Assembly (NCBI RefSeq): GCF_900111895.1
Contig: NZ_FOKB01000003.1
Location: forward strand, 310,001 to 374,000
Direction of reading: 5' to 3'
DNA length: 64,000 bases
From: Pseudomonas simiae
GTDB lineage: Bacteria; Pseudomonadota; Gammaproteobacteria; Pseudomonadales; Pseudomonadaceae
Shown piece by piece: positions 16,591 to 26,885 of this stretch (the stretch's first letter is position 1; each line of letters opens with the position of its first letter). The translations under genes and the position numbers were made by a program. A model generated the notes under the pieces. It was not told where the DNA came from. It worked only from the letters and a program-made list of their open reading frames with translations, and made no database searches.

Positions 16591-17533
16591 GCCGGAACTG
16601 TTGCGGCGTGACGCCCAGCCTGCGGTTGAACACACTGCGCATGTGCTGGGCGTCGCGAAAGCCGCATTGATAGGCGACGGTCTTGAGCGGCGCGCGGCTG
16701 CTTTCGAGCATGACCCGCGCCGCGTCAACCCGCGCCCGTTCGACAAATTCCGCCGGTGTGATCCGCGCCTCACGGGCAAACACCCGAGAGAAATTGCGCG
16801 CGCTCATATTGGCCGCCTTGGCCAGGTCGGCAATGGTCAAATCCCCGGTGAGGTTCGCCAACACGTACAGCTGCACCAGCGCCACTGCCGAGGTGGTTTC
16901 GGCGTGGGGCGTGAGAAACGGGCTGAACTGCGACTGCCCGCCCGACCGCTGGGTAAACACCACCAGGCGCTTGGCCACGCTCAGTGCGACTTCCGGGCCG
17001 TGGTCCTGAGCCAGCAGATACAGCGACAGATCGATGCCCGCCGTGACCCCGGCCGATGTGTAGAGGTTGCCGTCCTGCACGTAGAGGCGGTCGGCGTCGA
17101 CCTGGGCCGTGGGGCACAGGCGCGCCAGATCGGCCGCGTCATTCCAATGGGTGGTGACGGTTTTGCCATCCAACAGCCCGGCGCGCGCCAGCATGAAGGC
17201 GCCGTTGCAGATCGAGCCGAAGCGTTGCGCGCGAGCAGTGGCGCTGCGCAGCCAGTCATCAAATTCGGCACCGAAGTCTTCGAACGGCAACTGCGGGCCG
17301 CCGGCGACCAGCAATAGGTCATAGGCTTGCAAGGCCTCGCTGTAATGCCGATGGGCCTGCAATGACAGGCCGTTGGAGGCCGCCATGCTGCCGTGGCCCA
17401 GACCGATGACGTCCAGTTGGTAATGATCCTGCGGCGACAGAAAACGATTGGCCTCGCAGAACACATCCAGGGGGCCGGTCACGTCCAGCGACTGGACGCC
17501 AGGAAAGATCAGAATGGCGACGGTTTTATGCAT
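16568..17533 (-). CDS. GlxA-family regulator (DJ-1/PfpI domain plus AraC HTH)
   Basis: 321 residues from ATG 17533 (MHKTVAILIFPGVQSLD). The N-terminal DJ-1/PfpI-like amidase domain (about 1-190) has VTGPLDVFCEAN and GSICNGAFMLARAGLLDG, with Cys at the nucleophile elbow position. The C-terminal AraC HTH pair spans about 215-315 (IADLAKAANMSARNFSRVF; LKTVAYQCGFRDAQHMRSVF). Such regulators bind small nitrogenous or osmolyte ligands. It is divergent from the HD-domain gene at 17790, its likely target. A REP pair lies between them. Confidence 0.92.
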   Translation of the reverse strand: MHKTVAILIFPGVQSLDVTGPLDVFCEANRFLSPQDHYQLDVIGLGHGSMAASNGLSLQAHRHYSEALQAYDLLLVAGGPQLPFEDFGAEFDDWLRSATARAQRFGSICNGAFMLARAGLLDGKTVTTHWNDAADLARLCPTAQVDADRLYVQDGNLYTSAGVTAGIDLSLYLLAQDHGPEVALSVAKRLVVFTQRSGGQSQFSPFLTPHAETTSAVALVQLYVLANLTGDLTIADLAKAANMSARNFSRVFAREARITPAEFVERARVDAARVMLESSRAPLKTVAYQCGFRDAQHMRSVFNRRLGVTPQQFRLNFAAPV

Positions 17534-17567
17534 GGGTAAACCTTTATATCCGGGCGGACGCAAACCC

Positions 17568-17671
17568 TGTGGGAGCCGGGCTTGCCCGCGATGCTGGCGA
17601 CTCGGTCCATCAGGTATACCGAGGTGACGCTATCGCAGCAATGCGGCGATCCGACAAGCCAGCTCCCACAT
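17568..17671. repeat. REP pair (REPIN)
   Basis: Inverted arms TGTGGGAGCCGGGCTTGCCC (from 17568) and GACAAGCCAGCTCCCACA (ending 17670), with a longer spacer of about 52 bases. Unlike most others here it lies between divergent genes (GlxA regulator and HD protein). The right arm is altered near its inner end. Confidence 0.8.
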
Positions 17672-17789
17672 GTGAGCGTGCCTGGCGCTGGCACGATGTG
17701 ACGGCACATTGGCCGACATCGCTCCCTCGCCGCGATAGCCCCCTGACTGGCGCGCGACCAGACTGGGGACTTTACAGAGGAGAACACCC

Positions 17790-18431
17790 ATGAGCACCAC
17801 CATCGCCGGCATCCAGATCCCGGACAGCGCCCTGGCCAAAGCCACCACCGAATACATCCGCGACGTCGAATCGGACCTGCTCTACCACCACTCCCGCCGG
17901 GTCTTTCTGTTCGGCGCCTTGAGCGGCGAACGCAAGCAACTCGCCTACAACCCGGAGTTGCTCTACGTCGGCGCGATGTTCCACGACCTGGGCCTGGTCG
18001 AAGGTCATCGCAGTGACAACGAGCGCTTCGAAGTCGACGGTGCCAACGCCGCCGCTGCCTTCCTCAAGCCTTACGGGCTGAGCGATGACGATATCGAACA
18101 GGTGTGGCTATCCATCGCCCTGCACACCACGCCGGGCGTGCCGCAGCATCTGCGCCCGACCGTGGCGCTGGTGACGGCCGGTGTGGAAATGGACGTGCTG
18201 GGCATGGACTACGCCGCGTTTTCAACCGTGCAGCGCGAAGCCGTGGTGCATGCGCACCCGCGCGGTGAAGGGTTCAAGGAGTGCATTATCTGCGCCTTTG
18301 CCGACGGCTTGCGCCATCGCCCGCAGACCACGTTTGGCAACGTGAAGACGGATGTCTTGGTGGATCAGGAGCCGGGGTTCAAGCCGATGAATTTTGTCGA
18401 GGTCATCCGCACATCCCCCTGGACGGCTTAA
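17790..18431 (+). CDS. HD-domain phosphohydrolase, cyanamide-hydratase-like
   Basis: 213 residues. Metal-dependent HD fold: first His in LLYHHSRRVFLFGAL near residue 32, the HD doublet in YVGAMFHDLGLVEGH near residue 66, and a later ligand in LSIALHTTPGVPQHLRP near 111. The pattern HHSRRVFLFG followed by FHDLGL is that of cyanamide hydratase-like HD proteins rather than nucleotide-signalling HD-GYP proteins. It starts after CAGAGGAG. Divergence from a GlxA regulator whose ligand domain resembles amidases suggests a small nitrogen compound as substrate; this is inference. Confidence 0.85.
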   Translation: MSTTIAGIQIPDSALAKATTEYIRDVESDLLYHHSRRVFLFGALSGERKQLAYNPELLYVGAMFHDLGLVEGHRSDNERFEVDGANAAAAFLKPYGLSDDDIEQVWLSIALHTTPGVPQHLRPTVALVTAGVEMDVLGMDYAAFSTVQREAVVHAHPRGEGFKECIICAFADGLRHRPQTTFGNVKTDVLVDQEPGFKPMNFVEVIRTSPWTA

Positions 18432-18452
18432 TCAGCCTGAAACGCAATCAAA

Positions 18453-18542
18453 TGTGGGAGCGGGCTTGCTCGCGAATGCGTTGGATCAGTCGATACATCT
18501 GGTGACTGATACACCGTATTCGCGAGCAAGCCCGCTCCCACA
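18453..18542. repeat. REP pair (REPIN), GCGGGCTTGCTCGCGA subtype
   Basis: Inverted arms TGTGGGAGCGGGCTTGCTCG (from 18453) and GCGAGCAAGCCCGCTCCCAC (to 18541). The spacer of about 40 bases includes a small GATACA/TGATAC symmetry. It lies between the convergent HD-protein and spuH genes. Confidence 0.88.
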
Positions 18543-18554
18543 GTTTGATCCGGA

Positions 18555-19439
18555 TCAGACCGGTGCAGGCGCTCGGCGCTTGTCCGGCTGTTTCCAGCCA
18601 TCTGCCGCCGCTTCTTCAATCGCTTGCTGGATGGCTTTCTTGCGGTGTTCTTCGGCACGACGGCTGAAGAACCACACCAGGAAGGTCACCAGCGACACTG
18701 CCAACAGAATCAGGCTGGCCACGGCGTTGATCTCAGGCTTAACCCCAAGGCGCACCGCCGAGAACACTTCCATCGGCAGGGTGGTCGACCCCGGACCCGA
18801 CACGAAACTCGCCAGCACCAGGTCATCCAGGGACAGTGCGAACGACATCATGCCGCCCGCCGCCAACGATGGCGCGATCATCGGGATGGTGATCAGGAAG
18901 AACACCTTCCACGGCCGCGCCCCCAGGTCCATCGCCGCCTCTTCGATCGACAGGTCCAGCTCACGCAGGCGCGCCGACACCACCACCGCCACATACGCCG
19001 CACAGAACGTGGTGTGGGCGATCCAGATGGTGACGATGCCACGCTCCTGGGGCCAACCGATCATCTGTGCCATGGCCACGAACAGCAGCAACAGCGACAG
19101 ACCGGTGATCACTTCCGGCATTACCAACGGCGCGGTCACCAGGCCGCCGAACAGCGTGCGGCCCTTGAACTGGCTGATGCGCGTCAGCACGAAGGCCGCC
19201 AACGTACCCAACGCCACTGCGGCCACCGCCGTGTAGCAGGCAATTTCCAGGGAGCGCGCCACCGAGCCCATCAACTGGGTATTGTCCAGCAGGCCTACGT
19301 ACCACTTGATCGACCAACCGCCCCACACCGTCACCAGCTTGGATTCGTTGAACGAGTAGATCACCAGGATCAGCATCGGCAGGTAGATAAACAACAACCC
19401 CGCCACCAGCATGAAACTCGAGAAACTGAAGCGCTTCAT
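18555..19439 (-). CDS. spuH: Polyamine ABC transporter permease
   Basis: 294 residues, PotC/PotI-type inner-membrane permease with six predicted helices. The first is FMLVAGLLFIYLPMLILVIY, and the EAA-loop motif EEAAMDLGARPWKVFF near residue 175 contacts the ATPase. Gene order after SpuB, C, D, E, F and G matches the polyamine operon of P. aeruginosa, giving the name. Its ATG overlaps the spuG stop (ATGA at 19436-19439), so translation is coupled. The C-terminus after the last helix is a long basic tail. It ends the operon just before a REP pair. Confidence 0.92.
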   Translation of the reverse strand: MKRFSFSSFMLVAGLLFIYLPMLILVIYSFNESKLVTVWGGWSIKWYVGLLDNTQLMGSVARSLEIACYTAVAAVALGTLAAFVLTRISQFKGRTLFGGLVTAPLVMPEVITGLSLLLLFVAMAQMIGWPQERGIVTIWIAHTTFCAAYVAVVVSARLRELDLSIEEAAMDLGARPWKVFFLITIPMIAPSLAAGGMMSFALSLDDLVLASFVSGPGSTTLPMEVFSAVRLGVKPEINAVASLILLAVSLVTFLVWFFSRRAEEHRKKAIQQAIEEAAADGWKQPDKRRAPAPV

Positions 19440-20356
19440 ATCTTGCCCTCCATCTCTTTGGCTTGGCTGCGGTTGAACAGGATGATCGGCACGATCAGGA
19501 TCGCCAGCATCACCACCGCCAGGGCAGAGGCCACCGGCCAGTCACGGTTGTTGAAGAATTCTTGCCACAACACTTTACCGATCATCAGGGTTTCCGGGCC
19601 GCCCAGCAGTTCCGGGATCACGAACTCGCCCACCACCGGGATGAACACCAGCATGCAGCCGGCGATGATGCCATTCTTGGACAGCGGCACGGTGATCTTC
19701 CAGAAGCTGTTGAAGGTGCTCGAACCCAGGTCGGATGCGGCTTCCAACAGGCTCTGATCGTGCTTCACCAGGTTGGCGTACAGCGGCAGGATCATGAACG
19801 GCAGGTACGAATAGACCACGCCGATGTACACCGCGATGTTGGTGTTGAGGATCTGCAGCGGTTCGTTGATCAACCCCATGGACATCAGGAAGCCATTGAG
19901 CAGGCCGTTATTGCTGAGAATGCCCATCCACGCATACACGCGGATCAGGATCGCGGTCCAGGTCGGCATCATGATCAGCAGCACCAGCACGGTCTGCATC
20001 TCTTTGCGCGCACTGGCAATGGCGTAGGCCATCGGGTAACCGATCAGCAGGCACAGCAGCGTGCTGAAGAACGCCATTTTCAGCGAGCCCAGGTACGCGG
20101 CGATGTACAACTCGTCGTCGCCGAGCATCGCGTAGTTGCCCAGGTTGAGCACCAACTGCAGTTTCTGCTCAACGAACGTGTAGATCTCGGTGTACGGCGG
20201 AATCGCGACGTCGGCTTCGGCAAAACTGATCTTCAGGACGATGAAGAACGGCAGCATGAAGAACAGGAACAGCCACAGGAAGGGAATGCCAATGACCGCA
20301 TGACGGCCACTGGGCGTTATTCGTTGCAGGCGGCGCTTGAGCTTCTTCATGTTCAT
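19436..20356 (-). CDS. spuG: Polyamine ABC transporter permease
   Basis: 306 residues from the ATG at 20356, which overlaps the spuF stop as ATGA; ATG 20350 is an alternative. PotB/PotH-type permease with the first helix GIPFLWLFLFFMLPFFIVL and EAA-loop LLEAASDLGSSTFNSFWK near residue 215. It pairs with SpuH to form the transmembrane channel for putrescine and spermidine import. The longer frame to 20392 runs into the ATPase coding sequence and is not used. Confidence 0.92.
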   Translation of the reverse strand: MNMKKLKRRLQRITPSGRHAVIGIPFLWLFLFFMLPFFIVLKISFAEADVAIPPYTEIYTFVEQKLQLVLNLGNYAMLGDDELYIAAYLGSLKMAFFSTLLCLLIGYPMAYAIASARKEMQTVLVLLIMMPTWTAILIRVYAWMGILSNNGLLNGFLMSMGLINEPLQILNTNIAVYIGVVYSYLPFMILPLYANLVKHDQSLLEAASDLGSSTFNSFWKITVPLSKNGIIAGCMLVFIPVVGEFVIPELLGGPETLMIGKVLWQEFFNNRDWPVASALAVVMLAILIVPIILFNRSQAKEMEGKI

Positions 20357-21495
20357 GAGCGAAGTACCACGCCGCTGTCGTCTTCCCACCACACGTAGAC
20401 CTGGTCACCCCAGGTCGGCCGCTGCCCACGACGCTCGGCGTTGGCAACGAAGGACTGCACCAGTTTGCCGCTCGGCAGCTCCACGTAGAACACCGAGTGG
20501 CCGCCCAGGTAGGCGATGTCGTGCACCTTGCCGCTGGACCAGTTGTGCTCGCAGGTCGGCATTTCGGTGGTGACCAGCAGTTTTTCCGGGCGAATCGCGT
20601 AGGTCACCGACTTGTCTTCCACCGAAGTGGCGATGCCGTAGCCCACGTAGATGTCGCGGTCCAGGTCCGGGCACTTGAGCACCGCGTGGCCTTCGGCGTC
20701 ATCGACCACTTGGGTGTCGAAGATGTTGACGTTGCCGATGAACTCGCACACCAGGCGGCTGGTTGGCGTTTCGTAGATGTCGATCGGGCTGCCGATCTGG
20801 GCGATCCAGCCCAGGTGCATGATCGCAATGCGCTCGGCCATGGTCATGGCCTCTTCCTGGTCGTGGGTCACCATCACGCAGGTCACGCCGACGCGCTCGA
20901 TGATTTCCACCAGTTCCAGCTGCATCTGCGAACGCAGCTTCTTGTCGAGAGCGCCCATGGGCTCATCGAGCAGCAACAGTTTCGGGCGCTTGGCCAGGGA
21001 ACGGGCCAGGGCCACACGCTGACGCTGACCGCCGGACAACTGGTGCGGCTTGCGCTTGGCGTACTGGCTCATCTGCACCAGCTTGAGCATCTCGGCCACG
21101 CGGGCGTCGATCTCGGCCTTGGGGATCTTGTCCTGTTGCAGGCCGAAGGCGATGTTCTGAGCCACGGTCATATGTGGGAACAAGGCGTAGGACTGGAACA
21201 TCATGTTGATCGGCCGCTCGTAGGGCGGCATGTCTGTGATGTCTTCGCCGTCGAGGTAGATACGGCCCTCAGTCGGGCGCTCGAAACCGGCGAGCATGCG
21301 CAGCAAGGTGGACTTGCCCGAACCCGAACCGCCGAGCAGGGCGAAGATCTCGCCTTTCTTGATTTCCAGGGACACATCGTCCACGGCAATCGTCTCGTCG
21401 AACTTCTTCGTGACCCGGTCGATTTTGACCAGCACCTTCTTCGGTGTCTGGTCCCCTTCGAGGGCTTTCTTATAGGCGCCGGAGGCAACTGCCAT
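20353..21495 (-). CDS. spuF: Polyamine ABC transporter ATP-binding protein
   Basis: 380 residues. ABC ATPase of the PotA/PotG type: Walker A LLGGSGSGKST near residue 55, Q-loop MMFQSYALFPHMTV, signature HQLSGGQRQRVALARSL, Walker B LLLLDEPMGALD, switch His VTHDQEEAMT. The C-terminal third is the TOBE-type regulatory domain (ending YVWWEDDSGVVLRS). It energises import through SpuG/SpuH. It overlaps spuG by 4 bases and follows spuE after a 67-base gap. Confidence 0.95.
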   Translation of the reverse strand: MAVASGAYKKALEGDQTPKKVLVKIDRVTKKFDETIAVDDVSLEIKKGEIFALLGGSGSGKSTLLRMLAGFERPTEGRIYLDGEDITDMPPYERPINMMFQSYALFPHMTVAQNIAFGLQQDKIPKAEIDARVAEMLKLVQMSQYAKRKPHQLSGGQRQRVALARSLAKRPKLLLLDEPMGALDKKLRSQMQLELVEIIERVGVTCVMVTHDQEEAMTMAERIAIMHLGWIAQIGSPIDIYETPTSRLVCEFIGNVNIFDTQVVDDAEGHAVLKCPDLDRDIYVGYGIATSVEDKSVTYAIRPEKLLVTTEMPTCEHNWSSGKVHDIAYLGGHSVFYVELPSGKLVQSFVANAERRGQRPTWGDQVYVWWEDDSGVVLRS

Positions 21496-21562
21496 TTACG
21501 AAACTCCCAGAAAAAAAGAGTGCAGAACGTCCAATACGGACGAACCTTGGATAGGTTGAGCC

Positions 21563-22669
<1,107 letters not shown>

Positions 22670-22772
22670 TTAAATAGTTGGGCCCAAAGTTGTTGCCCGG
22701 CAACAAAACCGGCGCGCAACTTACCCTCGATAAACCGATCCGGCAAAACTTTCTGTCATTTAATTGTTTCGA

Positions 22773-22799
22773 TAACCACCGCGCCAGGCGCGGTGGTTA
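22773..22799 (-). promoter_or_regulatory. Stable intercistronic hairpin between spuD and spuE
   Basis: TAACCACCGCGC (22773-22784) pairs perfectly with GCGCGGTGGTTA (22788-22799 read on plus), with a 3-base loop, 12 bases after the spuD stop. No T-run follows in the direction of transcription. It is more likely a processing or stabilising hairpin, or a partial attenuator, than a full terminator. Confidence 0.65.
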
Positions 22800-22810
22800 G
22801 CAAAGACCGG

Positions 22811-23920
22811 TTATTTACCGGACTTGATCTTGGTCCAGCTGCGTGTCATTTCACGCTGGGTCGCAGCCGGCAGGTCAGCAATGGCGTAGAGCTTGGCCTG
22901 TACGTCCGCTGGCGGGTAGATGCCCGGGTCGCTGGTGATTTCCTTGTCGACCAGTGCGGTGGCTTTCTCGTTACCGTTCGGGAAATGCACGCTGTTGGTG
23001 ATTTCAGCCATGACTTGCGGCTTGAGCAGGTAGTTCATGAACTTGTAGGCGGCGTCGACGTTCTCGGCATCCTTGGGGATGGCGACCATGTCAAAGAAGC
23101 TGCCAGCACCTTCTTTCGGAATGTCGTAGGCCACTTTGACCTTGCCACCGGCTTCAGCCGCACGGGACTTGGCCTGTTCGATGTCACCCGAGTAACCCAC
23201 GGCCACGCAGATATTGCCGTTGGCCAGGTCGGAGATGTACTTGGACGAGTGGAAGTAGCCGATCGAAGGACGGATTTTCAGGAACAGATCTTCGGCCTGT
23301 TTCAGATCAGCTTTCTTCTGCGTGTCGGTTGGCAGGCCCAGGTAATGCAGTGCCACCGGCAGCATTTCGGTCGGCGAATCGAGGAAGCTCACGCCGCAGC
23401 TTTTCAGCTTGGCGATGTTCTCTGGCTTGAGCAGCACGTCCCACGAATCGATCTTGTCCACGCCCAGCGCGGCCTTGACCTTCTCCGGGTTGTAGCCGAT
23501 GCCGATCGAGCCCCACATGTACGGGAAGGCGTGCTTGTTGTCCGGGTCGCTGACCGACACGGCTTTAAGCAGGGATTTGTTCAGGTTGTCGTAGTTGGAC
23601 AGCTTGGACTTGTCCAGCTCCTGGTAGACACCGGCCTTGATCTGCTTGGCGAGGAAGTTGTTCGACGGTACGACGATGTCGTAACCGGACTTGCCTGCCA
23701 GCAACTTGGCCTCCAGGGTTTCGTTGCTGTCGAACACGTCGTACACCACTTTGATGCCGGACTCTTTTTCAAAGTTGGCGATGGTGTCCGGTGCAATGTA
23801 GTCGGACCAGTTGTAGACGTGCAGCACTTTGTCGTCTGCCTGGGCCGCGCCCGCCATTGCGCCCATCAGGGACAACGCGAGGAGGGTCTTGCCAGCGTTC
23901 TTCAAACCTAATGCCTTCAT
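22811..23920 (-). CDS. spuD: Polyamine-binding periplasmic protein (putrescine-type)
   Basis: 369 residues from ATG 23920 ([16 protein letters not shown]). The signal peptide ends at about AGAAQADD. PotF family: [43 protein letters not shown] in segments, [18 protein letters not shown], and C-terminus [12 protein letters not shown], which agrees with SpuD of P. aeruginosa as I remember it. It delivers putrescine to SpuFGH. The gap to spuC (183 bases) contains a strong hairpin, so its transcript level may differ from the catabolic genes. Confidence 0.9.
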   Translation of the reverse strand: MKALGLKNAGKTLLALSLMGAMAGAAQADDKVLHVYNWSDYIAPDTIANFEKESGIKVVYDVFDSNETLEAKLLAGKSGYDIVVPSNNFLAKQIKAGVYQELDKSKLSNYDNLNKSLLKAVSVSDPDNKHAFPYMWGSIGIGYNPEKVKAALGVDKIDSWDVLLKPENIAKLKSCGVSFLDSPTEMLPVALHYLGLPTDTQKKADLKQAEDLFLKIRPSIGYFHSSKYISDLANGNICVAVGYSGDIEQAKSRAAEAGGKVKVAYDIPKEGAGSFFDMVAIPKDAENVDAAYKFMNYLLKPQVMAEITNSVHFPNGNEKATALVDKEITSDPGIYPPADVQAKLYAIADLPAATQREMTRSWTKIKSGK

Positions 23921-24059
23921 TTGGTGATGCTCCAATTTTTTCTTTTTTGGGCCACAAGCTTCATATGTTTCGAGGCCCAGCCAAAGGGCAACAAAACAGG
24001 GCGACAGTCTGGCAAGTTCAAGGGCCGGCTTTCAACCAAGGCCCTCATATTTCTGACTG

Positions 24060-24095
24060 CTCAGACGCAGCGCCCGAAAGCCGCTGCGTCCTGAG
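24060..24095 (-). promoter_or_regulatory. Intercistronic hairpin between spuC and spuD
   Basis: GACGCAGCG (24064-24072) pairs with CGCTGCGTC (24082-24090), extended by CTCA/TGAG beyond one bulged base. It starts 9 bases after the spuC stop. There is no clear T-run on the transcribed strand. Candidate attenuator or RNA-processing element separating the enzymes from the transporter genes. Confidence 0.6.
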
Positions 24096-24103
24096 CCTAG
24101 CAC

Positions 24104-25468
24104 TTAGCCCTGCAGTGCCGCCAAAGTCAGGTCCAGGCACTGACGAGCCTTGGTCACCAACTCGTCGATTTCTGCCTTGCTGATCACCAGCGGTGGCGAA
24201 ATGATCATGGTGTCGCCCACGGCGCGCATGATCAGGCCATTTTCGAAGCAGAACGTACGGCAAATCATGCCAACGCCCTTGCCTTCGTAACGCTTGCGCG
24301 TGGCTTTGTCCTGTACCAGTTCAATGGCACCGAGCATACCCACACCACGCACTTCGCCCACCAGCGGATGATCCGCCAATTCCCTCAGACGTTTCTGCAA
24401 ATACGGTGCCGTTTCGTCGTGCACACGATCAACGATTTTTTCATCACGCATGATGCGGATGTTTTCCAGCGCCACTGCCGCCGCAACCGGGTGACCGGAG
24501 TAAGTGAAGCCGTGGTTGAAATCACCGCCCTCGTTGAGGACTTCCACCACTTCATCGCGAACGATCAGGCCGCCCATCGGGATGTAACCCGACGTCAGGC
24601 CCTTGGCGATGGTCATCATGTGCGGCTTGAGGTCGTAGAAATCGCTACCGAACCACTCACCGGTGCGGCCGAAACCGCAGATCACTTCGTCGGCAATGAA
24701 CAGGATGTCGTACTTGGCGAGGATTTCCTTGATGCGCGGCCAGTAGGTCGCAGGCGGCACGATCACGCCACCGGCGCCCTGGATCGGCTCGGCAATAAAG
24801 GCACCGACGTTGTCCACGCCCAATTCCAGAATCTTTTCTTCCAACTGGTTGGCGGCCCATACACCGAACTCTTCGGGGCTCATGTCGCCGCCTTCGCCAA
24901 ACCAGTACGGCTGTGCGATGTGGGTGATGCCCGGGATCGGCAAGTCGCCCTGCTCATGCATATAGGTCATGCCGCCGAGGCTGGCGCCGGCCACCGTGGA
25001 GCCGTGGTAGCCATTCTTGCGGCTGATGATGGTTTTCTTGTTTGGCTGGCCCTTGATCGCCCAGTAGTGGCGGACCATACGCAACATGGTGTCGTTGCCT
25101 TCGGAGCCGGAACCGGTGAAAAACACGTGGTTCATGCCGGCCGGCGCGATGTCGGAAATGGCTTTTGCCAGCTCCAGCACCGGCGGGTGAGCGGTCTGGA
25201 AGAACAGGTTGTAGTATGGCAGTTCTTTCATCTGCTTGGCGGCGGCGTCTGCCAGTTCATCGCGACCGTAACCGATCGCCACGCACCACAGGCCGGCCAT
25301 GCCGTCGAGGATCTTGTTGCCTTCGCTGTCCCACAGGTAGACGCCGTGGGCTTTGGTGATGATGCGCGGGCCTTTCTCTTTCAACTGCTTGAAGTCGCTG
25401 AACGGCGCCAGGTGGTGATCACTGCTCAAGGCTTGCCATTCACGGGTTTGCGGGTTGTTGCTGGACAT
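24104..25468 (-). CDS. spuC: Polyamine:pyruvate aminotransferase
   Basis: 454 residues, class III PLP aminotransferase. PLP-lysine K289 lies in TIAKGLTSGYIPMGG; other motifs are FFTGSGSEGNDTMLRMVR near residue 115 and FIADEVICGFGRTGEWFG near 255. It transaminates putrescine (and probably cadaverine) with pyruvate, giving 4-aminobutanal and alanine. The start follows TAGGAG. It is 58 bases downstream of spuB and upstream of the transporter genes, as in the P. aeruginosa spu operon. Confidence 0.93.
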   Translation of the reverse strand: MSSNNPQTREWQALSSDHHLAPFSDFKQLKEKGPRIITKAHGVYLWDSEGNKILDGMAGLWCVAIGYGRDELADAAAKQMKELPYYNLFFQTAHPPVLELAKAISDIAPAGMNHVFFTGSGSEGNDTMLRMVRHYWAIKGQPNKKTIISRKNGYHGSTVAGASLGGMTYMHEQGDLPIPGITHIAQPYWFGEGGDMSPEEFGVWAANQLEEKILELGVDNVGAFIAEPIQGAGGVIVPPATYWPRIKEILAKYDILFIADEVICGFGRTGEWFGSDFYDLKPHMMTIAKGLTSGYIPMGGLIVRDEVVEVLNEGGDFNHGFTYSGHPVAAAVALENIRIMRDEKIVDRVHDETAPYLQKRLRELADHPLVGEVRGVGMLGAIELVQDKATRKRYEGKGVGMICRTFCFENGLIMRAVGDTMIISPPLVISKAEIDELVTKARQCLDLTLAALQG

Positions 25469-25526
25469 ACCAATCTCCTAGACTTTTCAGGTGAGGGCGC
25501 GCCGTGTGAAGGACGCGCCCGGCGCA

Positions 25527-26885
25527 TCAGACGGCGAAGAGCAGGAATTCCCGCTCCCACGAACTGATCACGCGCTTGAAGTTTTCATGCTCGGCCCGCT
25601 TGACCGCGACGTAGCCCGTGATGAATTTTTGACCCAGGTATTTTTCGATGGTCTTGCTGTTTTCCATGCGCTCCAAGGCGTCTTCGATGGTCAACGGCAG
25701 GCGCAGGTTGCGCCGTTCGTAACCACGACCCACCACCGGCGCGCTCGGGTTATGGCCTTCGACCATGCCGATGTAGCCGCACAACAGGCTGGCGGCGATC
25801 GCCAGGTACGGGTTGGCGTCAGCGCCCGGCAGGCGGTTTTCCACGCGACGGTTCTGTGGGCCGGCATCCGGAACACGCAGGCCGACGGTGCGGTTTTCTT
25901 CGCCCCACTCCACGTTCACCGGCGCCGAGGTGTCCGGCAGGAAGCGGCGGAACGAGTTCACGTTGGGGGCGAACAGCGGCAGCAATTCAGGGATGAATTT
26001 CTGCAGGCCGCCAATGTGGTTGAGGAACAGCTGGCTCATGGTCCCGTCTTCATTGGAGAAGACGTTCTTGCCAGTAGCGATGTCGATGATGCTCTGGTGC
26101 AGGTGCATCGCGCTGCCCGGCTCGCCAGTCATCGGCTTGGCCATGAAAGTGGCGGCCACGTCGTGCTTGAGCGCGGCTTCTCGCATGGTGCGCTTGAACA
26201 CCAGGATCTGGTCGGCCAGGGACAGGGCATCGCCGTGACGGAAATTGATTTCCATCTGCGCGGTGCCGTCTTCGTGGATCAGGGTGTCGAGGTCCAGCTC
26301 CTGCAGCTCGCACCAGTCGTAGACGTCTTCGAACAATGGGTCGAATTCGTTGGCGGCTTCTATAGAGAAAGACTGCCGGCCGGTTTCCGGACGGCCGGAC
26401 CGACCAATCGGCGGTTGCAACGGGAAGTCCGGGTCTTCACAGCGCTTGGTCAGGTAGAACTCCATCTCCGGCGCCACAATGGGCTGCCAGCCTTTGTCGG
26501 CGTAGAGCTTGAGGACTTTCTTGAGCACGTTGCGCGGCGACAGCTCGATCGGGTTGCCTTGCTTGTCGTAGGTGTCGTGGATCACCTGGGCGGTGGGCTC
26601 GATGGCCCAGGGCACCAGGAACACCGCGTTCTGGTCGGGGCGGCAGATCATGTCGATGTCGGCCGGGTCGAGCAATTCGTAATAGATGTCGTCTTCGACA
26701 TAGTCGCCGGTCACGGTCTGCAACAGCACGCTCTCGGGCAGGCGCATGCCTTTTTCGGCGATGAACTTGTTGGTCGGCGAGATCTTGCCCCGGGTGATAC
26801 CGGTGAGGTCGCCAATCATGCATTCGACTTCTGTGATCTTGTGGTCTTTCAACCAATCGGTGAGCTGGTCGAGGTTGTTACTCAT
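25527..26885 (-). CDS. spuB: Gamma-glutamylpolyamine synthetase (glutamine synthetase family)
   Basis: 452 residues from ATG 26885 (MSNNLDQLTDWLKDHKI). Glutamine-synthetase fold: N-terminal beta-grasp with MIGDLTGITRGK, catalytic segments MEFYLTKR, GTAQMEINFRHGD and HLHQSIIDIATGKNVF, and the C-terminal NRLPGADANPYLAIAASL. ATP-dependent ligation of glutamate to polyamines starts the gamma-glutamyl degradation route. It is a paralogue of the divergent spuI (27483). The extension to 26918 lacks a ribosome site. Confidence 0.9.
   Translation of the reverse strand: MSNNLDQLTDWLKDHKITEVECMIGDLTGITRGKISPTNKFIAEKGMRLPESVLLQTVTGDYVEDDIYYELLDPADIDMICRPDQNAVFLVPWAIEPTAQVIHDTYDKQGNPIELSPRNVLKKVLKLYADKGWQPIVAPEMEFYLTKRCEDPDFPLQPPIGRSGRPETGRQSFSIEAANEFDPLFEDVYDWCELQELDLDTLIHEDGTAQMEINFRHGDALSLADQILVFKRTMREAALKHDVAATFMAKPMTGEPGSAMHLHQSIIDIATGKNVFSNEDGTMSQLFLNHIGGLQKFIPELLPLFAPNVNSFRRFLPDTSAPVNVEWGEENRTVGLRVPDAGPQNRRVENRLPGADANPYLAIAASLLCGYIGMVEGHNPSAPVVGRGYERRNLRLPLTIEDALERMENSKTIEKYLGQKFITGYVAVKRAEHENFKRVISSWEREFLLFAV

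Noticed and set aside
18624..20398. Long forward frames over spuH/spuG
   Set aside because: Antisense to membrane proteins with conserved motifs; the His/Arg/Gln-rich products have no domain.
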